Notes: generated from the sequence alone by a model not told the origin. A DNA stretch of 23,180 nt from UBA9619 sp964630665 (GCA_964630665.1 CAZVVN010000056.1:1-23180); one strand, 5' to 3'; positions 14,730 to 23,026 are shown, numbered from the stretch's first letter. A program made the numbers and translations.

Positions 14730-15965
14730 GTGAATAGTTCCCAGCAAGCACCACTGGCCATTACCATTCCAACGGAAGTGTTCGACCTCCCGGTTCACGA
14801 GATTCGGCGCGGATACCGAAGTGACGTCTACTTCTGGCGGGCCAAACGGGCGCTGGAAGCAAGTAATCGGCACCGGACTGCCACCATACAGGTGTTTCAA
14901 AAGCAACACGCCGTGGTCTGCGGCATCGAGGAAGCCCTGGCAATATTAACTGTGGGGGTCGGACACTACCAAGACACCAGCCGAGCCTTTGCCCTCTTCG
15001 ACCAACACATCGAGCAGAAAAGAAGAATTCGGGCCCTGTACCGGGGCGACCCGGAGCAACTCAGGCAGGCTCTCGATGAAAGAAAACGCATCGAGACAGC
15101 GCTCGATGATGAGTGGGTCAGTGAGCCCGGTTGTGTTCGGGTGTACTCCCTTCGCGACGGTGATATGGCCGACCCTCGGGAGACGGTTCTACTGATCGAA
15201 GGGCCGCTATCGGAATTCGTCCACCTGGAGACTCTTTATCTCGGCGTTCTGGCCCGACGCACTCGAATCGCCACCAACGTCGCGGAAGTCGCTCGGGCAG
15301 CTAACGGCAAGCCAGTATTTTTTTTCCCAGCCCGGTTTGACCACTGGGCGGTACAGGGCGGTGACGGTTACGCTGCGTCAATCGGCGGGGCCACGGCAGT
15401 CTCAACCGACGCGCAGGGAGAATGGTGGGGTATGAAAGGCGGCGGTACCATTCCCCACTGCCTGATCGCGGCCTGTGACGGCAACACCGTCGAGGCGACA
15501 CGTGCATTTGCCGACGCTTTTCCAGAGACCCCGCTGGTCGCACTGGTCGACTTCCAAAACGACTGTGTCCAAACCTCGCTGGAGGTTGCAGAAGCCATGG
15601 GTGACCGGCTCTGGGGTGTACGGCTCGATACTTCTGAGACGATGATCGACGCGTCGCTGATCCATGCCCCTGACGCCGACCGACAGACCGGTGTCACCCC
15701 GGCATTGGTCCGGAACGTACGACAGGCGCTGGATAAGGCTGGGTTCACGAGCGTTCACATCGTGGTCTCCGGTGGGTTTGATTCCAAGAAAATCGCGCGC
15801 TTCGAATCCGAACAAGTCCCGACCGATGCTTATGGGGTAGGCTCAGCTTTCATGAAGGGCAGTTGTGACTTCACGGCCGACGTAGTGAAGGTGGACGACA
15901 AGCCGATGTCCAAGATCGGGCGGGCCTTTCGCCACAACGAGCGCCTGATAGAGCGAGTGCTATAG
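14730..15965 (+). CDS. pncB: Nicotinate phosphoribosyltransferase
   Basis: A 411-residue enzyme of the type II phosphoribosyltransferase fold, which joins nicotinate and PRPP to give nicotinate mononucleotide for NAD salvage. The N-terminus VFDLPVHEIRRGYRSDVYFWRAK is the typical substrate-site stretch, and RFDHWAVQGGDGYAASIGGATAVSTD and ALVDFQNDC carry further conserved positions. The end HIVVSGGFDSKKIARFE and DAYGVGSAFM is the phosphate-binding part of the barrel. The start is GTG 14730, overlapping by four bases (GTGA) the stop of a 17-codon upstream frame; no earlier in-frame start is needed. A run of eight T lies inside the gene near 15317 without breaking the frame. It is divergent from the CDO-TauD operon and has no NAD-pathway neighbours. 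Confidence 0.9.
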   Translation: MNSSQQAPLAITIPTEVFDLPVHEIRRGYRSDVYFWRAKRALEASNRHRTATIQVFQKQHAVVCGIEEALAILTVGVGHYQDTSRAFALFDQHIEQKRRIRALYRGDPEQLRQALDERKRIETALDDEWVSEPGCVRVYSLRDGDMADPRETVLLIEGPLSEFVHLETLYLGVLARRTRIATNVAEVARAANGKPVFFFPARFDHWAVQGGDGYAASIGGATAVSTDAQGEWWGMKGGGTIPHCLIAACDGNTVEATRAFADAFPETPLVALVDFQNDCVQTSLEVAEAMGDRLWGVRLDTSETMIDASLIHAPDADRQTGVTPALVRNVRQALDKAGFTSVHIVVSGGFDSKKIARFESEQVPTDAYGVGSAFMKGSCDFTADVVKVDDKPMSKIGRAFRHNERLIERVL

Positions 15966-16039
15966 CCGTCAGAGTATCCCCGACTCATTCAGCCTGCAAA
16001 GTCTATCGAATCTCTCCGAGCCGGTCCTCGGCCGGCGCA

Positions 16040-17983
16040 TTATTCAGATCCTGCTACTCGACCCTGACTGACTGCCGCGGTGATCCCGCCAGGATGACGG
16101 CAGTCCCCGATCAGTGTGACCTCAAAAGGCAACCTGGATCCGGCGTTACCGAACGGGTTGTAAGGCACAAGACCCAGTGCGAGTACCACGGCATCGGCCC
16201 GCATCGTGTGCTCAACCTCTTCCCGATCTCGGTATACGGCACTCTGGTCATCTAACCTGACCAACCGGATCTGATCCACAATTCGGACACCACGGGTCTG
16301 TAAAGATCTCAGCCGCATCCTGCGTACGTTCCACTCGAGCTCATCGCCAACGCGTCGGCCGGACTCGAGAACCGTTACCCGGTCGGCGCTCGATGACAGG
16401 AACTCCGCTGCGTCCAGACCCAGCAGACCACCGCCAACAACAAGAATGTCGCCCCGCAAAGGTGTGCGTTTCTCAAGGATCTCGAGTGCCTGACAGATAC
16501 GGGGATGTGTCGCAGGCTCAACCAGGGCCGGTGGCCTCGGGATGGCTCCGGTTGCTACGACCAACCGATCGGCCTCGAAGCCTTCAAGGAGTCGAACATC
16601 GGCTTCGGTATTCAGGATCACATCGACCGGCGACCGTGCCAGGCTGGCCTGGTAGTATTTCAGCAGCTTGCCCAACTCAGACTTCGATGGAAAGTCCGCC
16701 GCCAGTCTGAGCTGCCCCCCGAGCTCCATGGAACGCTCGATCAGTGTCACCTGGTGACCCTTGATGGTTGCCACCCGTGCAGCCTCCATTCCCGCGGGAC
16801 CACCACCTACGACCAAGATCCGTGCCGCAGCCGGCAAAGCCCTGCCCTGCTCGGCCTCGTGCCCCATCTCCGGGTTGACTGCGCAACGAGTCGGACCGTG
16901 CCCCACAGCCTGAATACAGACATTGCAGGCGAGGCATGGCCGGATGCTGTCCTGTCTCCCGGCCAGCGTCTTATGCGGTAGATCAGGGTCGGCGATAAGT
17001 GCCCGGCCCATCGACACAAGGTCGGCACTGCCATCGCGCAGGATCGCTTCGGCGATCTTCGGATCGCTGATACGCCCGACCGCGATCACGGGCAGATTCG
17101 TCTCTTTGCGGACTGCAGCAGCCAACTCTGCCAGGCAGCCCGGGGTCTGGAGGTAAGGCTGCACGATCCACTCCATGCTGGGGTAGCAACCCGCAGAGAC
17201 GTGCAGCGCAGAATACCCGGCTTTTTCAAATAACGGGACCAGGCGCCGTGTTTCTGCCAGGGTCAGCCCACCGGCGATCTTTTCGTCGGCCGAGAAGCGG
17301 AGCAACAGCGGGAAATCATCACCCAGTTGCTCGCGAATAGCACTGCCGATCTCAACAGCGAAACGGGCCCTGCGCACGGTATCGCCGCCATAAGCGTCGC
17401 TGCGCTGATTGGCCAGAGGAGATAGAAACTGTCCCACCAGGTAGCCGTGGGCCGCGTGGATTTCAACCGCGTCGAAACCGGCAGCACGCGCGCGAACTGA
17501 GCCCTGAACAAAGTGTTTGACCAGCCGCTGGATATCCTCAACATCCAGCGGCCGGGGCACAGCCCGCATGACCGGGCACGGAATCGCCGATGGTGCAACC
17601 GGCACGTTTCCCGTGTACTTGGGATGCATCTGCCGGCCGGGATGAAAAAGCTGTATCGCCGCCGCCGCACCTGCCGCCTTTATTCCACGAGCCAGCCGAG
17701 CAAAGCCCGGTTCCGAGGCGGGATCGTGTATCTCGAGGGTGTTCGGGTAGTTGATCGCACCCGGAGAGGGTGCGGTATTTTCAACAACCACCAAGCCTGC
17801 GCCCCCGCGGGCCCTGCGGAGGTAGTACTCATAGAGCCTCGAGGAGACCGTTCCGTCCGCGGACCCGTACAGGGTCGCCATAGGTGGCATCACGATCCGG
17901 TTACGGAGTTTCAACGAGCCTATCGTGATGGACTCCAGAAGTTTCATGGGCGGACAGCGGCTGGCGTTACCCACCGAACTCAT
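16040..17983 (-). CDS. FadH-type NADH:flavin oxidoreductase / 2,4-dienoyl-CoA reductase family
   Basis: A 647-residue Old-Yellow-Enzyme fusion, close to FadH (672). The N-terminal FMN barrel (about 13-345) has RIVMPPMATLYG, HPGRQMHP, the substrate-site pair in DAVEIHAAHGYLVGQFLSP, and MGRALIADPDLP. A 4Fe-4S cluster motif follows (CLACNVC ... RCAVNP), then an FAD motif (ILVVGGGPAGMEAAR) and an NAD(P) motif (ILVVGGGLLGLDAAEFL), ending TLIGDCRHPGGITAAVSQG. It should reduce C=C bonds of enoyl or dienoyl compounds in the cytoplasm; bile-acid BaiCD enzymes share this layout. Start: ATG 17983 overlaps the ligase stop by four bases (ATGA). Later ATG 17947 is also possible, while the longer frame from 18112 lies inside the ligase gene and is rejected. 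Confidence 0.92.
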   Translation of the reverse strand: MSSVGNASRCPPMKLLESITIGSLKLRNRIVMPPMATLYGSADGTVSSRLYEYYLRRARGGAGLVVVENTAPSPGAINYPNTLEIHDPASEPGFARLARGIKAAGAAAAIQLFHPGRQMHPKYTGNVPVAPSAIPCPVMRAVPRPLDVEDIQRLVKHFVQGSVRARAAGFDAVEIHAAHGYLVGQFLSPLANQRSDAYGGDTVRRARFAVEIGSAIREQLGDDFPLLLRFSADEKIAGGLTLAETRRLVPLFEKAGYSALHVSAGCYPSMEWIVQPYLQTPGCLAELAAAVRKETNLPVIAVGRISDPKIAEAILRDGSADLVSMGRALIADPDLPHKTLAGRQDSIRPCLACNVCIQAVGHGPTRCAVNPEMGHEAEQGRALPAAARILVVGGGPAGMEAARVATIKGHQVTLIERSMELGGQLRLAADFPSKSELGKLLKYYQASLARSPVDVILNTEADVRLLEGFEADRLVVATGAIPRPPALVEPATHPRICQALEILEKRTPLRGDILVVGGGLLGLDAAEFLSSSADRVTVLESGRRVGDELEWNVRRMRLRSLQTRGVRIVDQIRLVRLDDQSAVYRDREEVEHTMRADAVVLALGLVPYNPFGNAGSRLPFEVTLIGDCRHPGGITAAVSQGRVAGSE

Positions 17984-19557
17984 TCGGGCGCCGATCCCAA
18001 TGGGCCCACTTGCAGAGCGGCCCGGGTGATTTTCCCTGAAGCGGTCTTGGGCAGCTCGGACAGAAAGACCACGTCCTTCGGACACTTGAAGCCCGGCAGT
18101 ACTGATGCGCAATAAGCCAGAATCTCCTCTGCCGACAGGGATGAGCCGGGTCGCAGCACGACATAAGCCCGAGGCACCTCTCCCCAGTCCGGGTGCGGCA
18201 CGCCGCAGACGGCCGCCTCCAGCACCGCGGAATGCCCGAACAGCAATTCCTCGATCTCCTGTGGGTAGATCTTCTCCCCGCCACTCTTGATCATGTCGTT
18301 TCGGCGTCCGGCGATGTAGATATACCGGTCTTGATCCATGTATCCCATGTCACCAGAATGCAACCAGCCCGACCGGATGGCCTTGCAGGTATTGTCTGGA
18401 TCCTTCCAGTACCCTTCCATGACGCTCTCGCTGCGCACACAGATCTCACCGGTCTCTCCGGGGGGCAGTTCGTTTCCGAGGTCATCCAGAACACGCAACT
18501 CGTGCCCGGAATGGCCACGACCACAGGATTGCAGGCGGATCAATCTGTCACCGGAGGCAGTCAGATCGTGATCTTCGGGGCTTAAGATGACAATGTTGGC
18601 CGTGCTTTCAGTCAGCCCATACCCCTGAAACAGCGTCATCCCAAAAAGATCGATTGCTTTTTTCAGGCGATCGATCGGCATAGGCGCAGCACCATAACCG
18701 ACCCGCTCGAGACTGGAAAGATCGTGGCAGCCAGCATCTTTCAATTCCAGGATCCGGAAAATCATGGTCGGGACGAAGAAGGTATAGGTGATACGTTCGC
18801 GTGCGATCGCCTCCAGTACGGCGACCGGATCGAAACTCTCAAGAGTCACGCTTTTTCCACCCAGGTAGAATGTTGTCAGGGTCTGAAAAACACTCGCGGC
18901 AACGTGATAGAGCGGGCAGACATTCAGGTTGATTGTCGAGACGGTCAACCCGACACCGCTGGCAGAGTCGACAACATTAGTACAGATGTTACGGTGACTC
19001 AGCATTACACCTTTAGGCCGGCCGGTGGTCCCACTGGTGTAGACCAGCAGCCACAAGTCGGATTCGTGGACACGGACCTTCGGATCCTCATCCGAGGATG
19101 CAGTCAGCAGATCTTCGTATCCCTCTGCAAACTCTGTGACACCATCCAGGTCGATACAGTGCTCAAGTGCGGGACAATCTGGCGCGATCAGTTCCACAAC
19201 TGCCGAGAACTCCGACTGAAAAAGGATCACCCTCGCGTCCGAGTGGCGCAGGATGTAGGACAACCCAAGCGGGTCCAGCATGAAATTCAGCGTTGTCAGA
19301 ACGAAACCGCCCTTGGCCGCGCCGAGCAGAGTCTCAATGTAGATGTGGCTGTTACGTGAAAGAACAGCGATGCGGTCGCCCGGCACCAATCCAAGCCGCT
19401 GCAGTGCGTTGACCAGGCGGTTGAGGCGCAGGTCCAGGGTTCCGTAGGTGACCCTGCGATCGCGAAAGATCGATGCGGTCTTATCAGGATATCGGCTGGC
19501 GTTCTGCCGGATAACCCGATCAAAGGTGTAGATGGAGGGCCTGCTTTTTGCTGTCAT
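17980..19557 (-). CDS. AMP-forming acyl-CoA synthetase/ligase
   Basis: A 525-residue adenylate-forming enzyme that activates a carboxylic acid with ATP and CoA. It has the full set of motifs: the P-loop YTSGTTGRPKG (173-183), aromatic-containing NVCPLYHVAAS, GYGLTE, SGDMGYMDQDRYIYIAGRRNDMIKSGGEKIYPQEIE, and the C-terminal catalytic Lys in KTASGKITR. No signal peptide or membrane helix is visible. Its sequence resembles medium/long-chain or aromatic acid ligases (FadD/FadK-like); the acid cannot be assigned. It is translationally coupled to the FadH-type reductase, so the reductase probably acts on the unsaturated CoA ester made here. ATG start without a clear ribosome site. Confidence 0.93.
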   Translation of the reverse strand: MTAKSRPSIYTFDRVIRQNASRYPDKTASIFRDRRVTYGTLDLRLNRLVNALQRLGLVPGDRIAVLSRNSHIYIETLLGAAKGGFVLTTLNFMLDPLGLSYILRHSDARVILFQSEFSAVVELIAPDCPALEHCIDLDGVTEFAEGYEDLLTASSDEDPKVRVHESDLWLLVYTSGTTGRPKGVMLSHRNICTNVVDSASGVGLTVSTINLNVCPLYHVAASVFQTLTTFYLGGKSVTLESFDPVAVLEAIARERITYTFFVPTMIFRILELKDAGCHDLSSLERVGYGAAPMPIDRLKKAIDLFGMTLFQGYGLTESTANIVILSPEDHDLTASGDRLIRLQSCGRGHSGHELRVLDDLGNELPPGETGEICVRSESVMEGYWKDPDNTCKAIRSGWLHSGDMGYMDQDRYIYIAGRRNDMIKSGGEKIYPQEIEELLFGHSAVLEAAVCGVPHPDWGEVPRAYVVLRPGSSLSAEEILAYCASVLPGFKCPKDVVFLSELPKTASGKITRAALQVGPLGSAPE

Positions 19558-19717
19558 CAGAGCAATTGAACAGGGCCTGGCGGGTCAGACCGGTCACTGA
19601 ATATTCCAGGCAGAATGAACACTGTGGCGATACCGGGCATGACCGTCTCATTCTATCGTCACACCACGCAGGGCGGTATGGCTGGTTCGCGATTGGCGCT
19701 TGTATCCTGACAAAGTA

Positions 19718-19741
19718 AGGGCCCCATCCGAGTGGAGCCCT
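19718..19741 (-). terminator. Probable hairpin terminator after the tandem-barrel gene
   Basis: On the minus strand AGGGCTCC / GGGGCCCT form an eight-position stem with one mismatch and an eight-base loop, about 50 bases past the stop at 19792. The tail TACTTTG is only weakly T-rich. Confidence 0.35.
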
Positions 19742-19791
19742 GAATCCCTGCCTTCGTGACGAAGTGCCGGGAGAACTGTCCGGTCACGGAT

Positions 19792-20406
19792 CTAGATGGT
19801 CATGTAGACACTCGAACTTACCAGCGTGCCCAACTCACTGGCTTTGTTGACGATCTGCTGGAATGCATCCGACATCCCGACCTTGTCCAGCTGTACGCCA
19901 TAGTCGGCTATAGATGTGAACTGATAAGTCGCAAGGATAAGCGTCATGTCTTCACTCACGACCGGGGCCACTCCAGCCACTTCGACTTCATCGGTCAGCT
20001 GGTCGACTTCTCCCAGAATCTGCACAGCCGCCGGCACGTTCTTTCTCGGCATCTGGTAAGCGCGCATCTGCGACACCGGATGGGTATCCCAGGCAATGTC
20101 GCCATAGATCGTGCGAAACAGGAACGGGCCAATCATCTCAGCCGCTGGTTCTGATTCGCGTTCCTGCATCAGATCGACAAAAGACGAGTCGTTGATGACC
20201 CCATCGGCAACTGACATTGAAGTCGTAAAATCCGACGCAGCCGATTGCAACGCCATGTTTCCAGCATACGCGCCCATCAGAAACCGTACAATGCGCACTT
20301 TACCACCATGCTTTTCATATATTTTTGCAGCTCGGCGCATTCGATCTTGTGCAAGCTGTGATTTGCCAGTGATAGGTTTAACCATGTTAGTCGTTACTAC
20401 GGTCAT
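19792..20406 (-). CDS. Tandem alpha+beta-barrel-like protein of unknown function
   Basis: A 204-residue soluble protein with no named family I can be sure of. It appears to hold two similar halves. Residues about 48-101 (GNMALQSAASDFTTSMS...FLFRTIY) line up with about 151-204 (SEDMTLILATYQFTSIAD...SSSVYMTI), sharing M-x-L, A, FT, S-x-F and a final T-I pattern. That fits paired ferredoxin-like barrels such as NIPSNAP, EthD or ABM proteins. The second half also matches the partial protein at the right window edge. The ATG follows AGGAG eight bases upstream, so the start is secure. It lies upstream of, and on the same strand as, the ligase/reductase pair, but the 234-base gap and a hairpin suggest a separate unit. 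Confidence 0.75.
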   Translation of the reverse strand: MTVVTTNMVKPITGKSQLAQDRMRRAAKIYEKHGGKVRIVRFLMGAYAGNMALQSAASDFTTSMSVADGVINDSSFVDLMQERESEPAAEMIGPFLFRTIYGDIAWDTHPVSQMRAYQMPRKNVPAAVQILGEVDQLTDEVEVAGVAPVVSEDMTLILATYQFTSIADYGVQLDKVGMSDAFQQIVNKASELGTLVSSSVYMTI

Positions 20407-20576
20407 GTTTGCTCTCCTGCCTCAGGTCATTGTTGGAAAGAACAACATACTGGAAAAGCGTTGCAACCTCAAATTCATTTTCCTGAAGAAGAAATTTCAA
20501 CCGCCTTCACACCTGCCGTTACCCGTACGCCGCGGTGCTTGTTTTCGAACGATGAACCGGTTAACTTGAAGCCACG

Positions 20577-20756
20577 ATGAGCGACGGCAAACCAGAAAGT
20601 GAATTGACCTATGAGCAGGAACGGCAGATTGCCCAGAAGAACAATACCTATCTGCCCAAACGTAAACTCAATCGATGGATGATCATGGGCGTGCTTCTGA
20701 TGGAACTCAGCGCCGCCGCGGGCCTGTTATACATCGTCTATAGGATTTATACCTGA
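20577..20756 (+). CDS. Small single-span membrane protein (59 residues)
   Basis: A short frame with codon use like its left neighbours. The first ~30 residues are polar and charged (MSDGKPESELTYEQER..., with PKRKLNRW before the membrane). One hydrophobic span of about 20 residues follows (MIMGVLLMELSAAAGLLYIV), ending YRIYT. The basic stretch before the span predicts a cytoplasmic N-terminus by the positive-inside rule. A GAAG lies seven bases before ATG, a weak ribosome site. It is divergent from the tandem-barrel gene. I do not recognise a family. The balance of charged head and clean transmembrane segment makes a real gene likely. Confidence 0.6.
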   Translation: MSDGKPESELTYEQERQIAQKNNTYLPKRKLNRWMIMGVLLMELSAAAGLLYIVYRIYT

Positions 20757-21083
20757 CTGGAATACTCTTTTCCTGACGCCGCTCCTATATATCAGTCCTT
20801 TCCTCTGGTCTTAAGGTATTTGGGGTCGTATTCTGGACCAGGGCAATACCACCGCTTGACCCTACCTCCCCTGATGTTTGGGCTGGTCAGCCTCTAGCTC
20901 ACCTACAGCCAAGTTGTGCGGCTAACGTGTAGTTCTGTGTTGTTCAACATGAGCGCCCCTATGTTCAGCCACACTTTAATTGAGGATTCTGAGTTGCTTG
21001 GCACTGTTCTGAATCAAGACTTTTGTCTCGCGATTGAGTTAGACTTTTTACGACAATCACAATCAACATTGCAGAGAAAATAT
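20757..21083. other. Intergenic stretch, A+T-richer
   Basis: This stretch of 327 bases has no supported gene. It contains the spaced inverted repeat CTGGTC (about 20806) / GACCAG (about 20837). The open frame from GTG 20916 into the YdhR-like gene has no family-like residues before 21084. I saw no clear promoter. Confidence 0.5.
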
Positions 21084-21386
21084 ATGCATATCCAAGTCAT
21101 TAATTTCAACCTAGAGGGTATTAATCGAGCTGAGTATGAAGCAGTATGTAACGAACTTGCTGAAGCTTTCGCCGCACTGCCGGGACTCATTTCGAAACAC
21201 TGGCTTGCCGATGACGAGAACAATACCTATGGCGGTGTCTATATCTGGGAATCAAAGGATTCCTATGAAGCGTATTTGAAGTCCGATCTTTTTGCTGGAG
21301 TTGGAGCCAATCCAGCTTTGACAAACATTGTGTCCAAGGATTTCGATGTCATTGAAGATCCTACGCGAGTTACCCGGGGACTGTAG
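21084..21386 (+). CDS. YdhR-like monooxygenase-family protein
   Basis: A 100-residue protein resembling E. coli YdhR (101 residues), a dimeric ferredoxin-like barrel related to antibiotic-biosynthesis monooxygenases. Matching features are MHIQVINFNLEGINRAEYE at the start, the central LPGLISKHWLADDENNTYGGVYIWESKDSYEAYL, and the end VSKDFDVIEDPTRVTRG. The YdhR-type pattern GGVYLF/W before a helix rich in A and Y is clear. Its reaction is unknown; cofactor-free oxygenation of an aromatic compound is a family guess. Start: ATG 21084 fits the family; the longer frame from 20916 adds unrelated residues. A+T-richer codon use than the left genes. Confidence 0.78.
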   Translation: MHIQVINFNLEGINRAEYEAVCNELAEAFAALPGLISKHWLADDENNTYGGVYIWESKDSYEAYLKSDLFAGVGANPALTNIVSKDFDVIEDPTRVTRGL

Positions 21387-21443
21387 AGCTATAGCCACAT
21401 TAAATCAGAATATTCTCTGGGTTGGGTGTGTGCCGGTGTGTTC

Positions 21444-21471
21444 GAGACACAACAAAAGAACTTTGTGTCTC
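21444..21471. repeat. Perfect nine-base inverted repeat upstream of the thioesterase gene
   Basis: GAGACACAA (21444-21452) and TTGTGTCTC (21463-21471) are exact inverted copies around a ten-base loop. No T-run follows, so it may be an operator or RNA structure rather than a terminator. Confidence 0.5.
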
Positions 21472-21559
21472 TTGTTGGAAAGCACAGGAAATCGGAACAG
21501 ATTTTCGTATTTCGAGGGAAAGTTCACTTTTGTAGGTAATACGCATATAAGAGGCAGTG

Positions 21560-21991
21560 ATGGAGCGCGAGTTCCCACATACCCTAGAAGACTTTAACCG
21601 CTATGGCGAAGGATTCCTGTTTGAACACCTTGGAATGGTGTTTACTCGAGTCGAAGCGACAGAGGTCGTCGCGCACATCGATCTTCAACAACACCATTCA
21701 GGATGGCATGATTATCTTCACGCTGGAACATTGTTTTCTCTAGCCGATTCATGTGCCGGTTACGGCTGTGTTAAGTCGTTGCCTGATGGTGCATCTGGCT
21801 TTACGACGGTTGAGTCAAAGATAAACTATCTCGCCACAGTTCGTTCTGGTCTGATTGAATGTATAGCCCGACCCCTGCACAAAGGGCGTAGTACGCAGGT
21901 ATGGGATGCTGAGGTTGTAGCTAAGTCGAGTGGTAAAGTGCTGTGTCTATATCGTTGCACCCAAATCATCTTAGGGTCGTCGTCTACTTGA
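21560..21991 (+). CDS. PaaI-like hotdog-fold thioesterase
   Basis: A 143-residue protein of the size of PaaI/YbgC-type acyl-CoA thioesterases. The hotdog motif is seen in HHSGWHDYLHAGTLFSLADSCAGYGCVKSLP, where the usual HxGxxHGG reads as a shifted W-H-DYLHAGTL. The later strands TTVESKINYLATVRSGLIECIARPLHKGRSTQVWDAEV and KVLCLYRCTQII complete the fold. The catalytic acid is probably the Asp in LADSCAG. ATG 21560 has GAGG five bases upstream, and the overlapping GTG 21557 is not needed. It would hydrolyse a CoA thioester in the cytoplasm; the substrate is unknown. A 173-base gap separates it from the YdhR-like gene, so cotranscription is possible but not shown. Confidence 0.82.
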   Translation: MEREFPHTLEDFNRYGEGFLFEHLGMVFTRVEATEVVAHIDLQQHHSGWHDYLHAGTLFSLADSCAGYGCVKSLPDGASGFTTVESKINYLATVRSGLIECIARPLHKGRSTQVWDAEVVAKSSGKVLCLYRCTQIILGSSST

Positions 21992-22273
21992 GCACACGCA
22001 GGCTAGGATCTTTGCCGGCCAGATTGGGTTAGGGATGTGCGGGGCACGCAGATGCATCCCCCGTTTGCTCTGGCTATTTACATCGTTTAATAGATTGAGG
22101 GTCGAATCCCAGACCCGATAGCCAGCGTCTCGGGAGCACTGGCCTCAAACAATGGAACAAAACCGAAGCAGTCTGCTGTTCTGGATAATCAAACACGACC
22201 TACAACAAATGCCGGGCATATTGGTGGATAATGGACATACATTCATCATCACTACTCATAAAAGGAGGTAATA
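21992..22273. other. Intergenic stretch before the exported AhpD-like gene
   Basis: These 282 bases hold no supported gene. GGGTC (22099-22103) / GACCC (22112-22116) form a short hairpin around a tRNA-like GAATCCCA. A weak promoter-like TTGGTG with CATCAT 17 bases later lies just before the ribosome site AAAGGAGGT. Confidence 0.45.
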
Positions 22274-22660
22274 ATGAAATTAATCAAAACAATGCTTGCT
22301 GCTTTGGCTCTCGGAGCGACCACCATCGCCTTTGCCGGGAACGACCATCCCATCTTAACCCCCATGGAGCCCGAATCCATGAGTCGGGCCTATACCGAGT
22401 TTCTGCTTGCCCAGCCTGCTTTTGCGAAGAATTCAGGCTTTGATGCAAAAACCATGCAGTTGATCCACCTGGCTGCTGCCGCAGGCATGAAGTGTGAATA
22501 CTGCATAATTGCACACACAGCGATGGCGAAGGGGGCTGGCGCGACAGATGAGCAGGTCAAGACTGCCATCATGGCCGCCGGTGTTGTTGCAATAAACAGT
22601 ACGGTTCTCTACGGCAATCAGTATGATCTGAATGAATTAAAGAAAATGTTCTCTAAATAA
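22274..22660 (+). CDS. Exported AhpD/carboxymuconolactone-decarboxylase family protein
   Basis: A 128-residue protein with a classical signal peptide (MKLIKTMLAALALGATTIAFA, cut before GNDHP), so it acts in the periplasm. The mature part is an all-helical CMD/AhpD domain with the redox motif CEYCIIAH (CxxCxxxH) and the typical helix ATDEQVKTAIMAAGVVA. AhpD-like proteins reduce peroxiredoxin or lipoyl partners through this cysteine pair. Most family members are cytoplasmic, so export is notable. The ribosome site AAAGGAGGT is the strongest in the window, with five bases to ATG, which suggests high expression. A clean Rho-independent terminator follows at 22674. It appears monocistronic. Confidence 0.9.
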   Translation: MKLIKTMLAALALGATTIAFAGNDHPILTPMEPESMSRAYTEFLLAQPAFAKNSGFDAKTMQLIHLAAAAGMKCEYCIIAHTAMAKGAGATDEQVKTAIMAAGVVAINSTVLYGNQYDLNELKKMFSK

Positions 22661-22673
22661 TCATAAAAAAGTC

Positions 22674-22706
22674 GAGGGCAGCATCTCCGGGTGCTGCCCT
22701 CCTTTT
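22674..22706 (+). terminator. Rho-independent terminator of the AhpD-like gene
   Basis: GAGGGCAGCA (22674-22683) and TGCTGCCCTC (22692-22701) make a perfect ten-pair stem with an eight-base loop, followed by CTTTTG. It starts 13 bases after the stop codon. Confidence 0.9.
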
Positions 22707-23000
22707 GTCCAGGCTTGGAAATTGCGACCACAACACTACGACGCGCAAGAAAATTAAGAGTGGGTAGTATTGACGACGCCAGTTAATTTAAGCCAGACGC
22801 TTACCTATATGCTAACAAGAAAATACCGAACACCCCCGTCGACCCCAGGATAACCACTTACGAAAAATCGAGACCAGCTTGGTAAACAAAAAATCACCCT
22901 TGTAAGAGTCGTCTAGATATTCCAGATTTTAGTTAATACGTGTGAACGTATGAACGAGTAAGGTACACATTATTCTCATCAGCATCCCAATTCAGGCCCT
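22707..23000. other. Gene-free A+T-rich gap between convergent genes
   Basis: No frame with a ribosome site or family resemblance was found. TACGT/ACGTA (near 22937-22950) is a short inverted repeat. The stretch lies between the terminators of two convergent genes. Confidence 0.5.
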
Positions 23001-23026
23001 AAAAAAAAGCCCCAGCGAGTGAGGCT
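23001..23026 (-). terminator. Rho-independent terminator of the right-edge gene
   Basis: On the minus strand AGCCTCA (23026-23020) and TGGGGCT (23014-23008) form a seven-pair stem (one G-T pair) with loop CTCGC, followed by an unbroken run of eight T. It lies about 33 bases past the stop at 23059. Confidence 0.85.

Noticed and set aside
15317..15326. Run of eight T in the nicotinate phosphoribosyltransferase gene as a programmed frameshift
   Set aside because: The normal frame continues through the conserved FFFPARFDHW stretch to a full-length protein, and no alternative product is evident.
20916..21083. Longer start of the YdhR-like protein
   Set aside because: The added 56 residues have no family match; family members begin at the equivalent of 21084.
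22091..22120. tRNA-like T-loop sequence GGGTCGAATCCC
   Set aside because: No acceptor, D or anticodon arm can be built around it, and the stem-loop geometry is wrong for a T arm. An attachment-site remnant cannot be shown.
22152..22271. A 39-codon frame ending inside the ribosome site of the AhpD-like gene
   Set aside because: It has no ribosome site of its own and no family-like features. The stop falling two bases before the next ATG is suggestive but not enough.
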